Positions 40,846-51,300 of a stretch of DNA of 64,000 nt are shown piece after piece (the first letter of the stretch is position 1; each line of letters begins with the position of its first letter). Where the stretch lies: the NCBI GenBank assembly GCA_013399875.1, contig VXAZ01003272.1:840394-904393 (forward strand). Reading direction: 5' to 3'. The translations under genes and the position numbers were made by a program. The notes beneath the pieces were generated by a model. It was not told the DNA's origin, did no database searches, and was given only the letters and a program-made list of their open reading frames with translations. The DNA comes from Gymnorhina tibicen (Eukaryota; Chordata; Aves; Passeriformes; Artamidae).

Positions 40846-43800
40846 GTAAGGGACTGGAAAATCCTCCTGCAAAACACGTGGTGAGCAAGCATTGCTGGGG
40901 AGCACCTTGCAGGCGTGAGACCTGCTCATACCAGTGGTTTTTGGTGACCTCTAGGAAGCCCTGGGTGCTTACCCCTGTTTATGGGCTGCTGCTGACAGGA
41001 AGGTGAGGCAGCTTCTGAGGTGCTGCTGGAGGAGCCAGAGCAGAGCTCTGATGAATTGTGATAAAATCAGCTGGTTTCAGAGCAATTACCCTGAAGCCTT
41101 TTTTGTTCGGAAGGGCAGGTGCATGCCAAGAAATCCCAACAGGGAGCAGTATTCATGGAGTTCCCCCATCTGTCTGTGTTGCTTTTCCCTTGTAGATGCT
41201 GGATGATGTGTGCCTGGCACAGTACATGCAAAACTGTGTGAGCAAACGTTAGCCCGTGTGACCTTGGGGATGGATGTTCAAATCCTTTGTAGGACCCTGT
41301 GGTGCCAACAGCCCTTAATGACTGGGGATGTCTCTTGTAATTGCTACAAAGCAGTTGGAACATTGCTTGTTGCAAGACATGGGGATTGAGTTTGCCAGCA
41401 GTGAAGGATGGAACCCACAGAACGTTTTCACTAGTGAGAGTAACCCCAGGAGGAGAATGGCGTTGCCTTGTTGTGAGTGCTGGTGTGACAGGAAGGCCCA
41501 GGAGTGAGTTGTGGAGCCTGGTGGCACTGAGACACTGAGGGTGGGGAGCAGGTAAAGCTGATAAGGTGACAGTGTTGGACAACAGGTCACCCAGCTGACC
41601 TTCATGTCCAGGCTGGGCATCTTAAATCTTCCCTTTGCCTACAAAGTCAGTGCCAACAGCTGCACCCTTGGCCTTTCTCAGCCTCTGTGCTGTGTTACCC
41701 ATTAAGATGTGGCAAATGTGAAGCAGCTGTTGGGTTCATTTTTCTCTTTGGTCTCTCACTGGATGGTCTGAATACTTGCAAGCAAGTGAGGGTCTTCATG
41801 CTTCTGCTTGTTAATGTGGAGGAAGGACCAAGTTCATATGCCACCAGCTGTATCTGGGATCTGATCAGGAGGAGGCTGTTGGAGTTTGTCCCTTTCCCAA
41901 GCAGAAATGTTCCTGGTATTGGCCCTTGGTTGGGGAACAAAATACAGTTCAGCTCTTGCGCCTTGTTTCTTCAAGCATGGGGCAGATTTGGGCAAGAGGC
42001 AGCCCCCTGCCACCCCTCATAGCGGGCACACCTGGCACTGGGGTCACTCCGCAGCCCTTCCCTTTGGGGTGGGAATGTCAGTGTGGGTCATGGGGGCTGT
42101 CTGAATGCTTGTGCCTGTCTTGTAGGTTCAGATGTAAATAGTGTGGATTTTGTGGACAGTGGCAGTGCCATGAGGAAGACGGTGGCTCGCCAGAACGCGA
42201 AGCTGGAAGGAGGATCCAGCAAGCCCGACTTCGTAATCTGGGAAATCGAGGTCCCAAAGGTAACCAGCTGCTGGCCTGCTCACCATCCTGCCCTGCCCTA
42301 CACAGCCACCTCCTGGTCCTCCCGGTCTGGTGCTGGCACAGTGCCATCCCAGGGAGATCAGCAGCAAGTCCAGGAGGACTGGAGTGTTCTGCTCCCGTTA
42401 GGACTCACAGGAGTGAGGAGCCAGTGCACAAATGTAAACAAGCAGGACTCCAGGGCTACACCCAGGGGAATGGTGCTTGTTGAGCTTGTTATTCCCCATT
42501 ATCTTCCACCCCGTCTGGGAGTCCAGTGCTTTGAAAGCATCCAGGAGGCTTTGAGGGTACATAGGTATTAAGAGCAGGGGATTATCAAAATGAGCTGTGC
42601 TTTTACTGGTCTGGACTCTGCCCTGGTCCAGCACTGCCTTGTATTTATCCTGCCTGTGATAGAGGAACTGAGAATGTGGGTGATGTTAAGCCACAGAGAG
42701 CAGGGATGTTTGATCTATGTTTCTCTTCCTGACTTGCTTTCTTGTCCCTTTCCTGAAGGAATTAGTTGGCCGCTTGATTGGCAAACAAGGGAGGTTTATG
42801 AGCTACTTGAGGCAAGCGTCTGGTGCCAAAATTTATGTCTCAACACTACCTTATTTCCGTGACTCCCAAGTCTGTCACATCGAAGGTGAGTGGAATGTGT
42901 CTCTATTCATGGTCTAATGTGTATCTTGGGGGCCTTAATTAGATGGGCAAGGAATTTAAATGGATTTAGTGGCTTCTGAGTCCAGTGCTTTTCAAAACTC
43001 CTCTGGCCAACCTGTTAAAACTTACACTGTTGAGGCAGTGCAGGAGGATCCTGGCCTGGAGGTATTCTCAGCATGTCCATGCTACAGAGTTTCGTGGGAT
43101 TTTTGTCTTCCAGGGACCTCGCATCAAGTAGAGAAAGTCCTGAGCCTGATCGGCAAGAAGTTCAAAGAGCTGTGTCTCACCAACATCTACACCCTCCCTC
43201 CGCCGATGCCGGTGCCGCTTCACTCCCTGCTCGTGTCCGCCTGGGTGAGTCCTGGCTCTCTGGCTGTGCTGGGGCTGGAGCTTGCATTGCCAGGAACACT
43301 CATGACAGTTTTTCCTCCCCGTGGCAGCTGTTCCTCCCCGATGGAGTCACTGTGGAGGTGGTGGTGGCACACCAGGTGGATGCAGGGCACATGTTCCTGC
43401 AGCAGCACACGCACCCCACGTTCCACGTCCTGCGCAGCCTCGACCAGCAGATGTTCGCCTGCTACTCTCAGCCCGAAATTCCAACCCTGCCCACTCCAGT
43501 AGAAGGCAAGTCATGGATGCTCATACACTGAGAAAGTTCTGGGCTCCTGTGCAAGCCTGTTGTCCCTGAGTCAGGTGTGGGAAGCTCCCAGTGGATGAGG
43601 CTGTGATAGCTCACGTGTCACCTCATCTTTAAGCTGCTGCCAGAGTCCAGATGTTGCTCTGCTCTCCCTTACCCTGCTCATCCCTGGAGTACCTCCCGAG
43701 CCACGTAGCTGCATGTTGAAATTCAGAGTGAGATCAAGCCTGTCTCAGCTTATTTCCAGTCAACCTGGCATCTGGGTTATTTCCGCTGACAAAGTGTGGA

Positions 43801-46800
43801 GCTGCTCCCAGACCTTCATAGTGTCACTGTGTCCATGTCTGTCACCGTACCTGCCCCTGGTGTGAAGCGAAGGGGGCATCACATGGAAAGGGATTGTGCA
43901 TTCCTTTGTGGAGACAGAGCTTGCTCTTACTGCCCAGAGGCTGGAAGGGAACTGGGTACCTGGGCAGGGCAACTTGGTTGTGGCAGACAGAGCTGAGAGT
44001 AAAACCCACCAGTCCTGTGTCTCAGCTGCAGGCCTGGGCTGCTGGGGACGTGGGGGGGTGTTGGAGGAAGATGGAAGCAGCCTAAGAAATGCTGTTGGTT
44101 CTCCATAGATAACTGAGCAGCACTGCTCATGCTTGAAGCGCTGATTTTTGGAAATCCACTTATCCTGAGCCTTTCTTCTCTGCGCTCTGGTGTTTTGCAG
44201 TTGGTATTATCTGTGCAGCTCCAGGCCTGGATGGGGCATGGCTCCGGGCTCAAGTCATCAGCTACTTCGAGGAGACTGATGAAGTGGAGCTCAAGTACGT
44301 GGACTATGGAGGATATGACAAAGTGAAGGTCGACACACTCAGGCAAATCAGGTCTGTAGATCCTCTCCCATGGCCTGAGGCCGTGTCTGGCTCAAATCCT
44401 AATCAGAGGAGTCTGTATCACTTGAATTCTTAAAGGTTTTTCCACAGCTGAAGTGGGAAATGATGGAAAGGTTCAGCTCAGCAATGAGTGTGGGTTCTTG
44501 GGAACACAGCAAGCTCTTGCAAGGCTTTTTTGAAGGGAGGGGAGAGGAAATGGCAGCTTCTGCCACTTCAGTGTGGAAGCTGAGGAGGAGGATGCCTTCA
44601 GGAGGCCTCAAAGTGTGATTGAGTGATGAGCCAGGAATAAGCTCCCGATTCTTGATGCCCCGGCCCCACTGGCTGGGAGAGCTGTGTTGGATCAGGGGTT
44701 TCTTACACAAGCCTATTAAAGACTTGATTGTGCCCCAGAGGTGGGAGACAGGCAGCACAGCCTCCCTGATGGAGGTTGGTTTTGCTTGGAGCCTGATCCA
44801 GCTTGGCACGTTAATCAGACAATTTATTGCTGCTCTTAGATTGCTGGGAGAATAGTCTGATTTTTATTTTTTTTGTTTGACTGTCATTAATTTTAAATTG
44901 AATTCTTGCTGGAGCAATTTGATTAATCAATGTCAAATTGAAGAATGCAGGAGTGATTTAAAGCCTTGTTCTTACTCTGATCCTCTTTTCTTTAAGGTCT
45001 GATTTTTTAACACTACCTTTCCAAGGAGCAGAAGTTTTACTTGACAATGTGGTGCCACTTCCAGGTAATGGAGCTCTTGATGTACTGTTGTGCTTCTCCT
45101 TCAGGTTTCCATGGATGCCAGATGTGTCCAAGCCATGATTCTGTCTAAACCTTCTACCTCCTATTGCCAGTGCAGCCTCTGATGTGACAAGAGGAAGGAC
45201 TGGAAAAATTGTATTGTGTTCTTCTAAATGTGCTAGCATGGCATAACCTGTCAGAATCCAGGGGAAAGATGATAAATGTCCAGGCCTTTTCCTGCCTGGA
45301 GGAGAGAATGAATTACTGTCCTAAGCAGCAAGTTGGCAGGACTGGCAGGGTGTAGGTGCAGTAGCTGTAACTGCTCTAATTCTTCTGTCATAGAGCTGCT
45401 GTAAATGCAAACTTAGTTTTTAATCTGCAGACAAATACCTGACATTTTCCTCCTGAAATGACTGATTTGTAAAGTTCTGTGTTCAAAAGCCAAGCCTGCA
45501 AGCACTGGGAGAATGTCAGTCACTGCCTAGAAGCACTTTGGTTTGCTTTTTTTGTCCTTGGCTCTGCTCAGGTGCTGGGCACCTGTGGTACAGACACTGT
45601 GAGTTCCCAGAGCCAGTGGTGCCCCGTGTGCAGGGTCAGCAAAGCCCTGAGGGACCTGAGCTGAGTTTATTGAGGATCAAAACACCCATGACAGCTCCAA
45701 GATGCTGCAGAAATGTCCTTTGCTGTCTGTAAACCCTCCTGATTCATCAGCCACTTGTGTCCACACGATCATGGCTGGTGGCTGTAGGAAACTCTTCATC
45801 CCTTCCCTGCAGGACCAACAGGGACGGGATCAGCTGGGCCACGGGGGTTCTCTGGCCCAGTGTGTGTAGGAGGCCAGAGAATATTAGCTCAATAGTCCTT
45901 CCTGGCCTGTAAAGTCTGCGAAAGAGCTCATTTGTTTTGTCTGCTCTCCTTCTCCCCCAGACGAGGATCACTTTTCCCCGGAAGCCGACGCCGCTGTCAG
46001 CGAGATGACCAGAGGTGCCGTCCTCGTGGCACAGGTACGGGGCATGTCTGGACAAGTCTCGTTGCTGGTGGCACTGCTGGTGTCCTCTACCCTGCACTCT
46101 GCGTTACATAAAACCCAAAGCCAGAGCCTGCCAGCCTGGCTCCTGGGAAGTCCTGGGGCTGGGAACTTCCATGAGCACCTCTCAGGACTGGGACGGGACG
46201 AGTATTCCCTCTTGTTTCTGCAGCAGGCAGGGGGAAGGGGACCTGCATGGGTTTATAGAGCACAACAGGGCCTGTTGTCCGGTGGGTCTGGGGTCCCCTG
46301 GGTTCTGCACTGCTTTGCCAGTCCTCTCTGGTTTTGCACCATGGACATGAGGGATCTGGCTCTGGCTGGCCAGAGGCAGCATTGGGACTTCTGGTGATGT
46401 CCCAGAGACTTTTGCAGGCAGCACCTTCTCGCAGTCCCGTAGCGCTCACCTCTTCTGAAATGCTTCTGGTAGTGGCTGTAGGGTGTCCGTGCAAGTGAGT
46501 TGGGACCAGAATTGCTGCACATTCACGTTTTTCTGTGTTTCCAGGTCACAAATTATGACAGTGTCACGGGGCTGCCACTGATACAGCTGTGGAACTTGAT
46601 GGGAGATGAGGTGGGTATATTGATGTATATGTTGAAAACTCCTTAATCATAAACCTTCTGTTGTTGATTAGGAACTTGCAGAAATCCGTGTTTGTTGCTG
46701 TGGCTCGTTCACTTATCTACTCTTTTTTGGGTTTTTTCCCCCTCCCTTTAGGTGGTGTCAATAAACAGGACTCTGGTGGAAAGAGGGTTTGCTCGGTGGC

Positions 46801-46811
46801 TCGACTACTAG
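39237..46811 (+). CDS. AKAP1: A-kinase anchor protein 1, mitochondrial (865 aa, 10 coding exons)
   Basis: AKAP1 tethers PKA, RNA and other regulators to the outer mitochondrial membrane. Joining 39237-40845, 42126-42259, 42759-42885, 43114-43244, 43328-43505, 44201-44351, 44997-45064, 45961-46034, 46545-46610 and 46752-46811 gives one frame of 2598 bases. Features in order: hydrophobic anchor with a basic end (residues 1-35, [20 protein letters not shown]... then SWRKKHSSY); a long low-complexity acidic/Ser-rich region; an amphipathic PKA regulatory-subunit-binding helix (about 307-329, [14 protein letters not shown]); a KH domain whose GxxG is G589-K-Q-G592; and a Tudor domain (about 727-795, with [13 protein letters not shown]). 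Human is 903 residues; the difference lies in the divergent N-terminal half and a slightly shorter C-terminus ending ARWLDY. The start ATG is the first in the exon, 24 bases after the acceptor. Confidence 0.96.
42126..42259 (+). CDS. AKAP1: AKAP1 coding exon 2 (134 bp)
   Basis: This exon encodes [20 protein letters not shown] through [10 protein letters not shown]; the WEIEVPK strand opens the KH domain. Acceptor TTGTAG, donor CAAAG|GTAACC. Confidence 0.95.
42759..42885 (+). CDS. AKAP1: AKAP1 coding exon 3 (127 bp), KH domain core
   Basis: This exon encodes [20 protein letters not shown] through DSQVCHIE, containing the RNA-binding GKQG loop. Acceptor CTGAAG, donor GAAG|GTGAGT. Confidence 0.95.
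43114..43244 (+). CDS. AKAP1: AKAP1 coding exon 4 (131 bp), KH domain end
   Basis: This exon encodes [20 protein letters not shown] through HSLLVSAW. Acceptor TTCCAG, donor CCTGG|GTGAGT. Confidence 0.95.
43328..43505 (+). CDS. AKAP1: AKAP1 coding exon 5 (178 bp), GC donor
   Basis: This exon encodes [20 protein letters not shown] through IPTLPTPVE. Acceptor TGGCAG. No GT donor fits; the exon ends GAAG|GCAAGT, a strong GC-type 5' splice site, and joining there restores the frame into ICAAPG of the next exon. Confidence 0.93.
44201..44351 (+). CDS. AKAP1: AKAP1 coding exon 6 (151 bp), Tudor domain
   Basis: This exon encodes [20 protein letters not shown] through VKVDTLRQI, the Tudor core with aromatic cage candidates W740, Y759 and Y762. 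Acceptor TTGCAG, donor CAG|GTCTGT. Confidence 0.95.
44997..45064 (+). CDS. AKAP1: AKAP1 coding exon 7 (68 bp)
   Basis: This exon encodes [24 protein letters not shown] sequence ([17 protein letters not shown]), the C-terminal part of the Tudor/SN-like fold. Acceptor TTTAAG, donor CCAG|GTAATG. Confidence 0.94.
45961..46034 (+). CDS. AKAP1: AKAP1 coding exon 8 (74 bp)
   Basis: This exon encodes [20 protein letters not shown] through VLVAQ. Acceptor CCCCAG, donor CACAG|GTACGG. Confidence 0.94.
46545..46610 (+). CDS. AKAP1: AKAP1 coding exon 9 (66 bp)
   Basis: This exon encodes [20 protein letters not shown] plus DE. Acceptor TTCCAG, donor GATGAG|GTGGGT. Confidence 0.94.
46752..46811 (+). CDS. 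AKAP1: AKAP1 last coding exon (60 bp)
   Basis: This exon encodes [19 protein letters not shown] and TAG at 46809-46811. Human continues a few residues further (after QWVDSYY), so the bird C-terminus is slightly shorter. Acceptor CTTTAG. Confidence 0.94.
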   Translation: MVSINRTLVERGFARWLDY

Positions 46812-48340
46812 CAATGTCCTAGATGCCTTGACAACTCTTTCTGCAGAGAAAAAACAAAAGACAAAAATCTTGTTTTGCACTGTTACAATTCGGTTTGGCA
46901 ACTTCCCCCGAGGAGACCCGTTTGCACCTGCCCGCCGAGTTCTGTGGTCCATTGAAACGAGTTTTGCTCAACTGTTACCATTTCACTAGAACACATACCT
47001 CATCTCCTGAAAGGGGGTGTTCAAAGCCATAATGACAGATACTGTAGCTTTAAAGCAAAAAATCCTACCTGGCCTCTGCTCAAAATTTAAATGGAAAAAA
47101 AAACCTTAAAACCTTTGGGTCTGGCTCGAGGCAAAGGCCCCCGAAATGGTAACCGCGCCTTGGTTCCGGCCGTGTCGTGCCCCACGAACTTGGTGTCTGC
47201 TTTTTCCAAAAGTTGCATCGGTTGTCCTTTTTTAAACAGGCCCTGCCTATGAAATTAATGAATGTTATTAAGGAATTTAATGTTCAGTTATGGATTTTTC
47301 TGTATTGTGCCAGTAACCTGCACAAACAGCATCCATCTTGTGTCTTCCTTGCGCCGGGAGGTGGAGGAATTGTGTTCCCGTGTCTCACTGCAATCATGGA
47401 TTTTAGTCTTGATCTGCTCTCCCTGCAGGGGCTTGGAGTGCAGGATGTTACCACTACAATTTTTGCTCTGAAATGTCATGTATTTAAAGAAAAGAAACTG
47501 CTTGCCAAGCCCAATTGTAGTTTATATTTTTCTAGCCGTGCAAGTCTGTAAATATATATAAAAAAATCATTGTAATATTTTGTACAAGAAAAACACTGGA
47601 AACAAAGGGAACTTTACAGAAACTTTTTCACACCAAAATGTCCTATATAGGTAGAACTGGTATGGAGTGCATTAGGGTAGCCAAATTATTTGGAGCATCT
47701 GAATGTTGGGAGTGTTTCAGCTCTGCTGTATGAGGATTAGTGTCCCCTTAGGTTGCTGTCTGGTTGAAATTGTGATCGCTGCATCCTTTGCTATGTTGCT
47801 GTACAGATCTGTTTAAAAAAAAAAAAAGTAACAACTTGGCATTACTCTTGCAGTGGTGTTCTCTCTCAATTTTTTTTGTTGCTCCTTTTTAGATTTCTAT
47901 TACATATTTAAAATTTTGCTCAAGTAATTTAAGCTGACTTAATGCTCTTAAAGACATGCCCTCTAATGTGCATCATTTTAGATATGGAGTGAGCTGGGAT
48001 TTATTGGTGGCAGAGAACACGCTCGCCAGAAATTGTTGATGTAGTCAGTCCTCAGAAGTTGCTTCAGGTGATCTGAGGATGTGCTCACATCCTGTGAGCT
48101 GACACACCAGGGCATCACACGTTTGGACAGTGGCCTGCAAAAAAGCCTTTGGTCCAGTCCCCTCTGCTAGGGAATGGTTACATCCTTTCTTGGAGTTCTC
48201 TCCTATTGGGCGCTTTGATTTCGTGTTCATGTTTGCAGTAACATCCACGGAAAGCTAAATTTGGTAACTCAGATCTATAAAAAATATATCCTTTTGAAAT
48301 GTTTCTTTCCATTTCAATTAAAGCTCGAATTTTAAGCCGT
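46812..48340 (+). other. AKAP1: AKAP1 3' untranslated region (probable extent)
   Basis: About 1.5 kb of AT-rich sequence without coding frames follows the stop codon. It has a T-rich stretch and an A13 run near 47815-47827. The first convincing poly(A) hexamer is ATTAAA at 48317-48322. Confidence 0.55.
48317..48322 (+). terminator. AKAP1: AKAP1 poly(A) signal candidate
   Basis: ATTAAA, the common variant hexamer, with the end of AT-rich UTR-like sequence just downstream. No canonical AATAAA was seen between the stop codon and here. Confidence 0.45.
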
Positions 48341-48344
48341 CTTA

Positions 48345-51300
48345 ATGAAACTGTGATGACTTAAGAGCCTTCATTTCCTGCCTCCTTTAGAGCAGCCCTG
48401 GGCTCCTTGCTCCGCACCCATGGGGTGGATGTGTCGCTGCTTATCGTTCATGGCAAAGTTTGACTTGTCTGAATGTTGGTGTTTTCCTTTCTTTGAGAGG
48501 TGTTGAAGTCAGGAATCTACAACAGGGGCGGGGAGCTCTGCCAGTGTCAGCTCCCTGTCCCTTGTTTTCCTCTGGCTCTGCGCTGTGGAAGAACATCCTG
48601 TTCCCTATTTGTGTTGAGAGCTGCCTGGTTTTTAAACTGCAGTAAAATAGAACATTGCAGGGTGAGAGGAACTGAAATAAGGAGGTGTTGGCAGGTAACA
48701 GAGACGCAGCTCTTTCTTCTTTAAAATCACAACTCTCCGCCTGTACACGAACATTAATGGGGGGGGGCTATTTTAGGTTTGGGGTTTTTTATACTATGGA
48801 CAAAGTGAGTGGATTTGGTGAGAGGGGGGGGAGAGTGTAGTTGAATATGGACTGCTCTAAAAAGGTGCAGGTCAGAAAAGGCCCAGGAGAGAGCGTGGCA
48901 GTGGTGCTTTGTGGCCTGTCAGGCCTCGGGGACGAGGCTGTGCTGGGTTTGGAGTGGGTCGTGCTGCTCATAAATCCATCAGTGGCCCCCGAGCAGCTCC
49001 GTAATCCTTGGCTCAGGCTTGAGGCTGAGCACAGGTACGTGGAGCTGAGCTGTCCCACGGGGCGCCTTGACTGAAGCTCTTCAAAGGGGCTTTTCCCTTT
49101 GGAAAGTGGTAATTTTATTAGGGGTGAAATGAATGAGGTCTCTGGAGATGCCTCATTTATAACCTGGAGAGCTTCCACGGACTGCCTGGCACACTCCAGT
49201 GCTCCCTGCCAAGCAGCCCCTGGATGCCCAGATCCCCTCTCCGGGCTCTTTCTATGGATGAGAGAGGCTTCCTAGGAGGCCTCGTGCCTGTGGCTGCTGC
49301 CCCTTGTCCTCCTGCCTGGGGTGCAGGATCAGGAGCCCCTCCCTGGGCAAGCAGCACCTTCCTGCCAGATCCTCTGTAGGGCCAGGCCTGCTCCTTTGGC
49401 AGAGCCTGGAGCTGATTTCCCTTTGGCACGCTGATTTCAGGGAGGGAGGAGGGCAGAGTTTTTGGAGCAGATGGGAGAGTAAGGGAGCCCCTGTCTGACA
49501 CTGGCCCGTGGAGCACCGACACGAGGAGTAGGTCAGCTCCTCACCTCCCACAGCCACGGTGCAGCCCAGAGCCTGGCTCAGCACTTCTCTGGTGGGCACT
49601 TCACTGGAAGAATCTTTTTCCTAAAAAGAAAGAAAAGTAGGGTGCAAGCTGTATTTTCCCTTGCGTTCCCCTGCATCACGCTGATCCATGGGGTCCCACC
49701 TCGGTGCTGTCCCTGGGAAGCCAGTGTGTCGGAGGCTGCTGAGCAAGAATTAGAGAACACGTGTCTTGCCTGTAGTTCATTGCCTCAGGGGCTGTGTTTT
49801 TCAGTCACCTCTGCTTCCTCCCTGCTTCCTTCCGCACCCCATTTAAAAAAACCCCCAGCACTGATAGATGAAAAATTCTGACTGCATTGGGCAGCAGGGG
49901 TGAGGATGGCAGCTGGAGGAGAGACTTGGGGCTCTTTGCCAGGGGCAGTGTCAGAGCCATTTTGCCCGAACACCCCCTGGTCCCAGCTCCTCAGCAGTGC
50001 TCACCTTGGTGCCTCACACGGCCTCTGCTTCACAGAGAACCTCCCCTGTGAGTTGGTGTAAGGGTATTCGAAGCCATTTGTCCTTCTGACCTTCACAGCT
50101 CCCCCTGGCACTATGTCCCACAACTTAATTACGTGTGAGTGGAAAAAGTGCTTCCTGTTTGTTTTCTAAATTGCCCCAAAGCCTCCCTGGCTCATCTGTC
50201 ATCCCGGGAAGGTGAGTAATGGCCCTGCTGTGGCTTGTCCACACTGCCCCTGAGTTCACAGCCTCCTCCCCTGCCCTGCCTCTGCTCAGGCTCAAGCTGC
50301 TGAGTTTTGCTCCCTAGGTTGGGAGCAGGGGGGTGCTGACTTCCCCTTAGACCCTGAGCCCTGGACCCTTTCTGGCCCTGCAGAGCCTTTGCTGAGGTGA
50401 ACGCGGGCTGGAAGCTTTCCTCCTCTTGCTGAATCAAGGCTGTAAAGAAGCCGCTGCGCATGCCCAGGTGCGTGTTTTGGTGTCTGAAAGCAGGGCTGGA
50501 TGTGTCTGACAGCATTCTCCATCCTCGTGGAGAGCAGGAGAAAGCAATGGGAGTTGTGCTGTAGCTGTGAGTGCACCAAGGTTTTAACCTCCCCCTGGGA
50601 GAGGGATCAGAGGGACTCTGGTTTGTGCACTTCACGTCCCAGCTTCAAAACCCTGCGTGTTGCCTGGGGGATGTTATTCTTTTTTTGTGCCCTGACTCTG
50701 CAGTTTGGATTCAAGAACGCTGGAGACGTTTCATGCTGTTTCAAGTGAGGTGCCCTCATTTCTGGATAGCAGCACTCTCAAAGTAATCCGTGGATCTGGG
50801 TTGCTCTCCTGTGTGTTGTCTGTCGCTCTCCAAGTGCACCTGAAGCACTTCTCTGGCCCTCAAGTACCGTTCTTGTTCGCAGCCACGAGTGGCAGCACGA
50901 GCACCTCCTGGTTCTGTCACATCCCCCTGAGCTCTGCCTGCTGCAGGGACCTTCCCTGGCTGCTCCACCATCTCCCAGGGTGGCTGCTGGGCGCATCCAG
51001 CTGCCTCCAGGCCCCCAGCCTCCTGTTCTCCTCCAGATTTCCTGTCCCCAGTGCTCAGCAGGGATTCCAGGAAAGCCAGCCCCAAGGGAGACACTTGTTC
51101 ATCACTGGAAAAGTTGTTTTGTCAGAGCAGGAAGAAACGCTTGGCTGCCTCGTCAAGTGTGAGCTCTAATTCCGCTGTGGGACAGTGACACAGTGTCATG
51201 TGCACGGGATGAGGGATGGCAGAGTGAAGTGCTGCAGGTGCCCGGCCCTGTCCCCAGACGCTTCCTGAGGACAGAAAAACACCCCAAACGATGAGGGAAG

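Noticed and set aside
40846..41006. Open continuation of the first AKAP1 coding exon to 41006
   Set aside because: A strong donor at 40846 and perfect frame into the next exon show this is intron; the added residues have no homology.
49990..50190. Possible remnant of an ancient LINE 3' end (segment with GTGGAAAAAGTGCTTCCTGT)
   Set aside because: The resemblance to old CR1/L3-type tails is only by memory and short; a repeat-library search would be needed before listing it.
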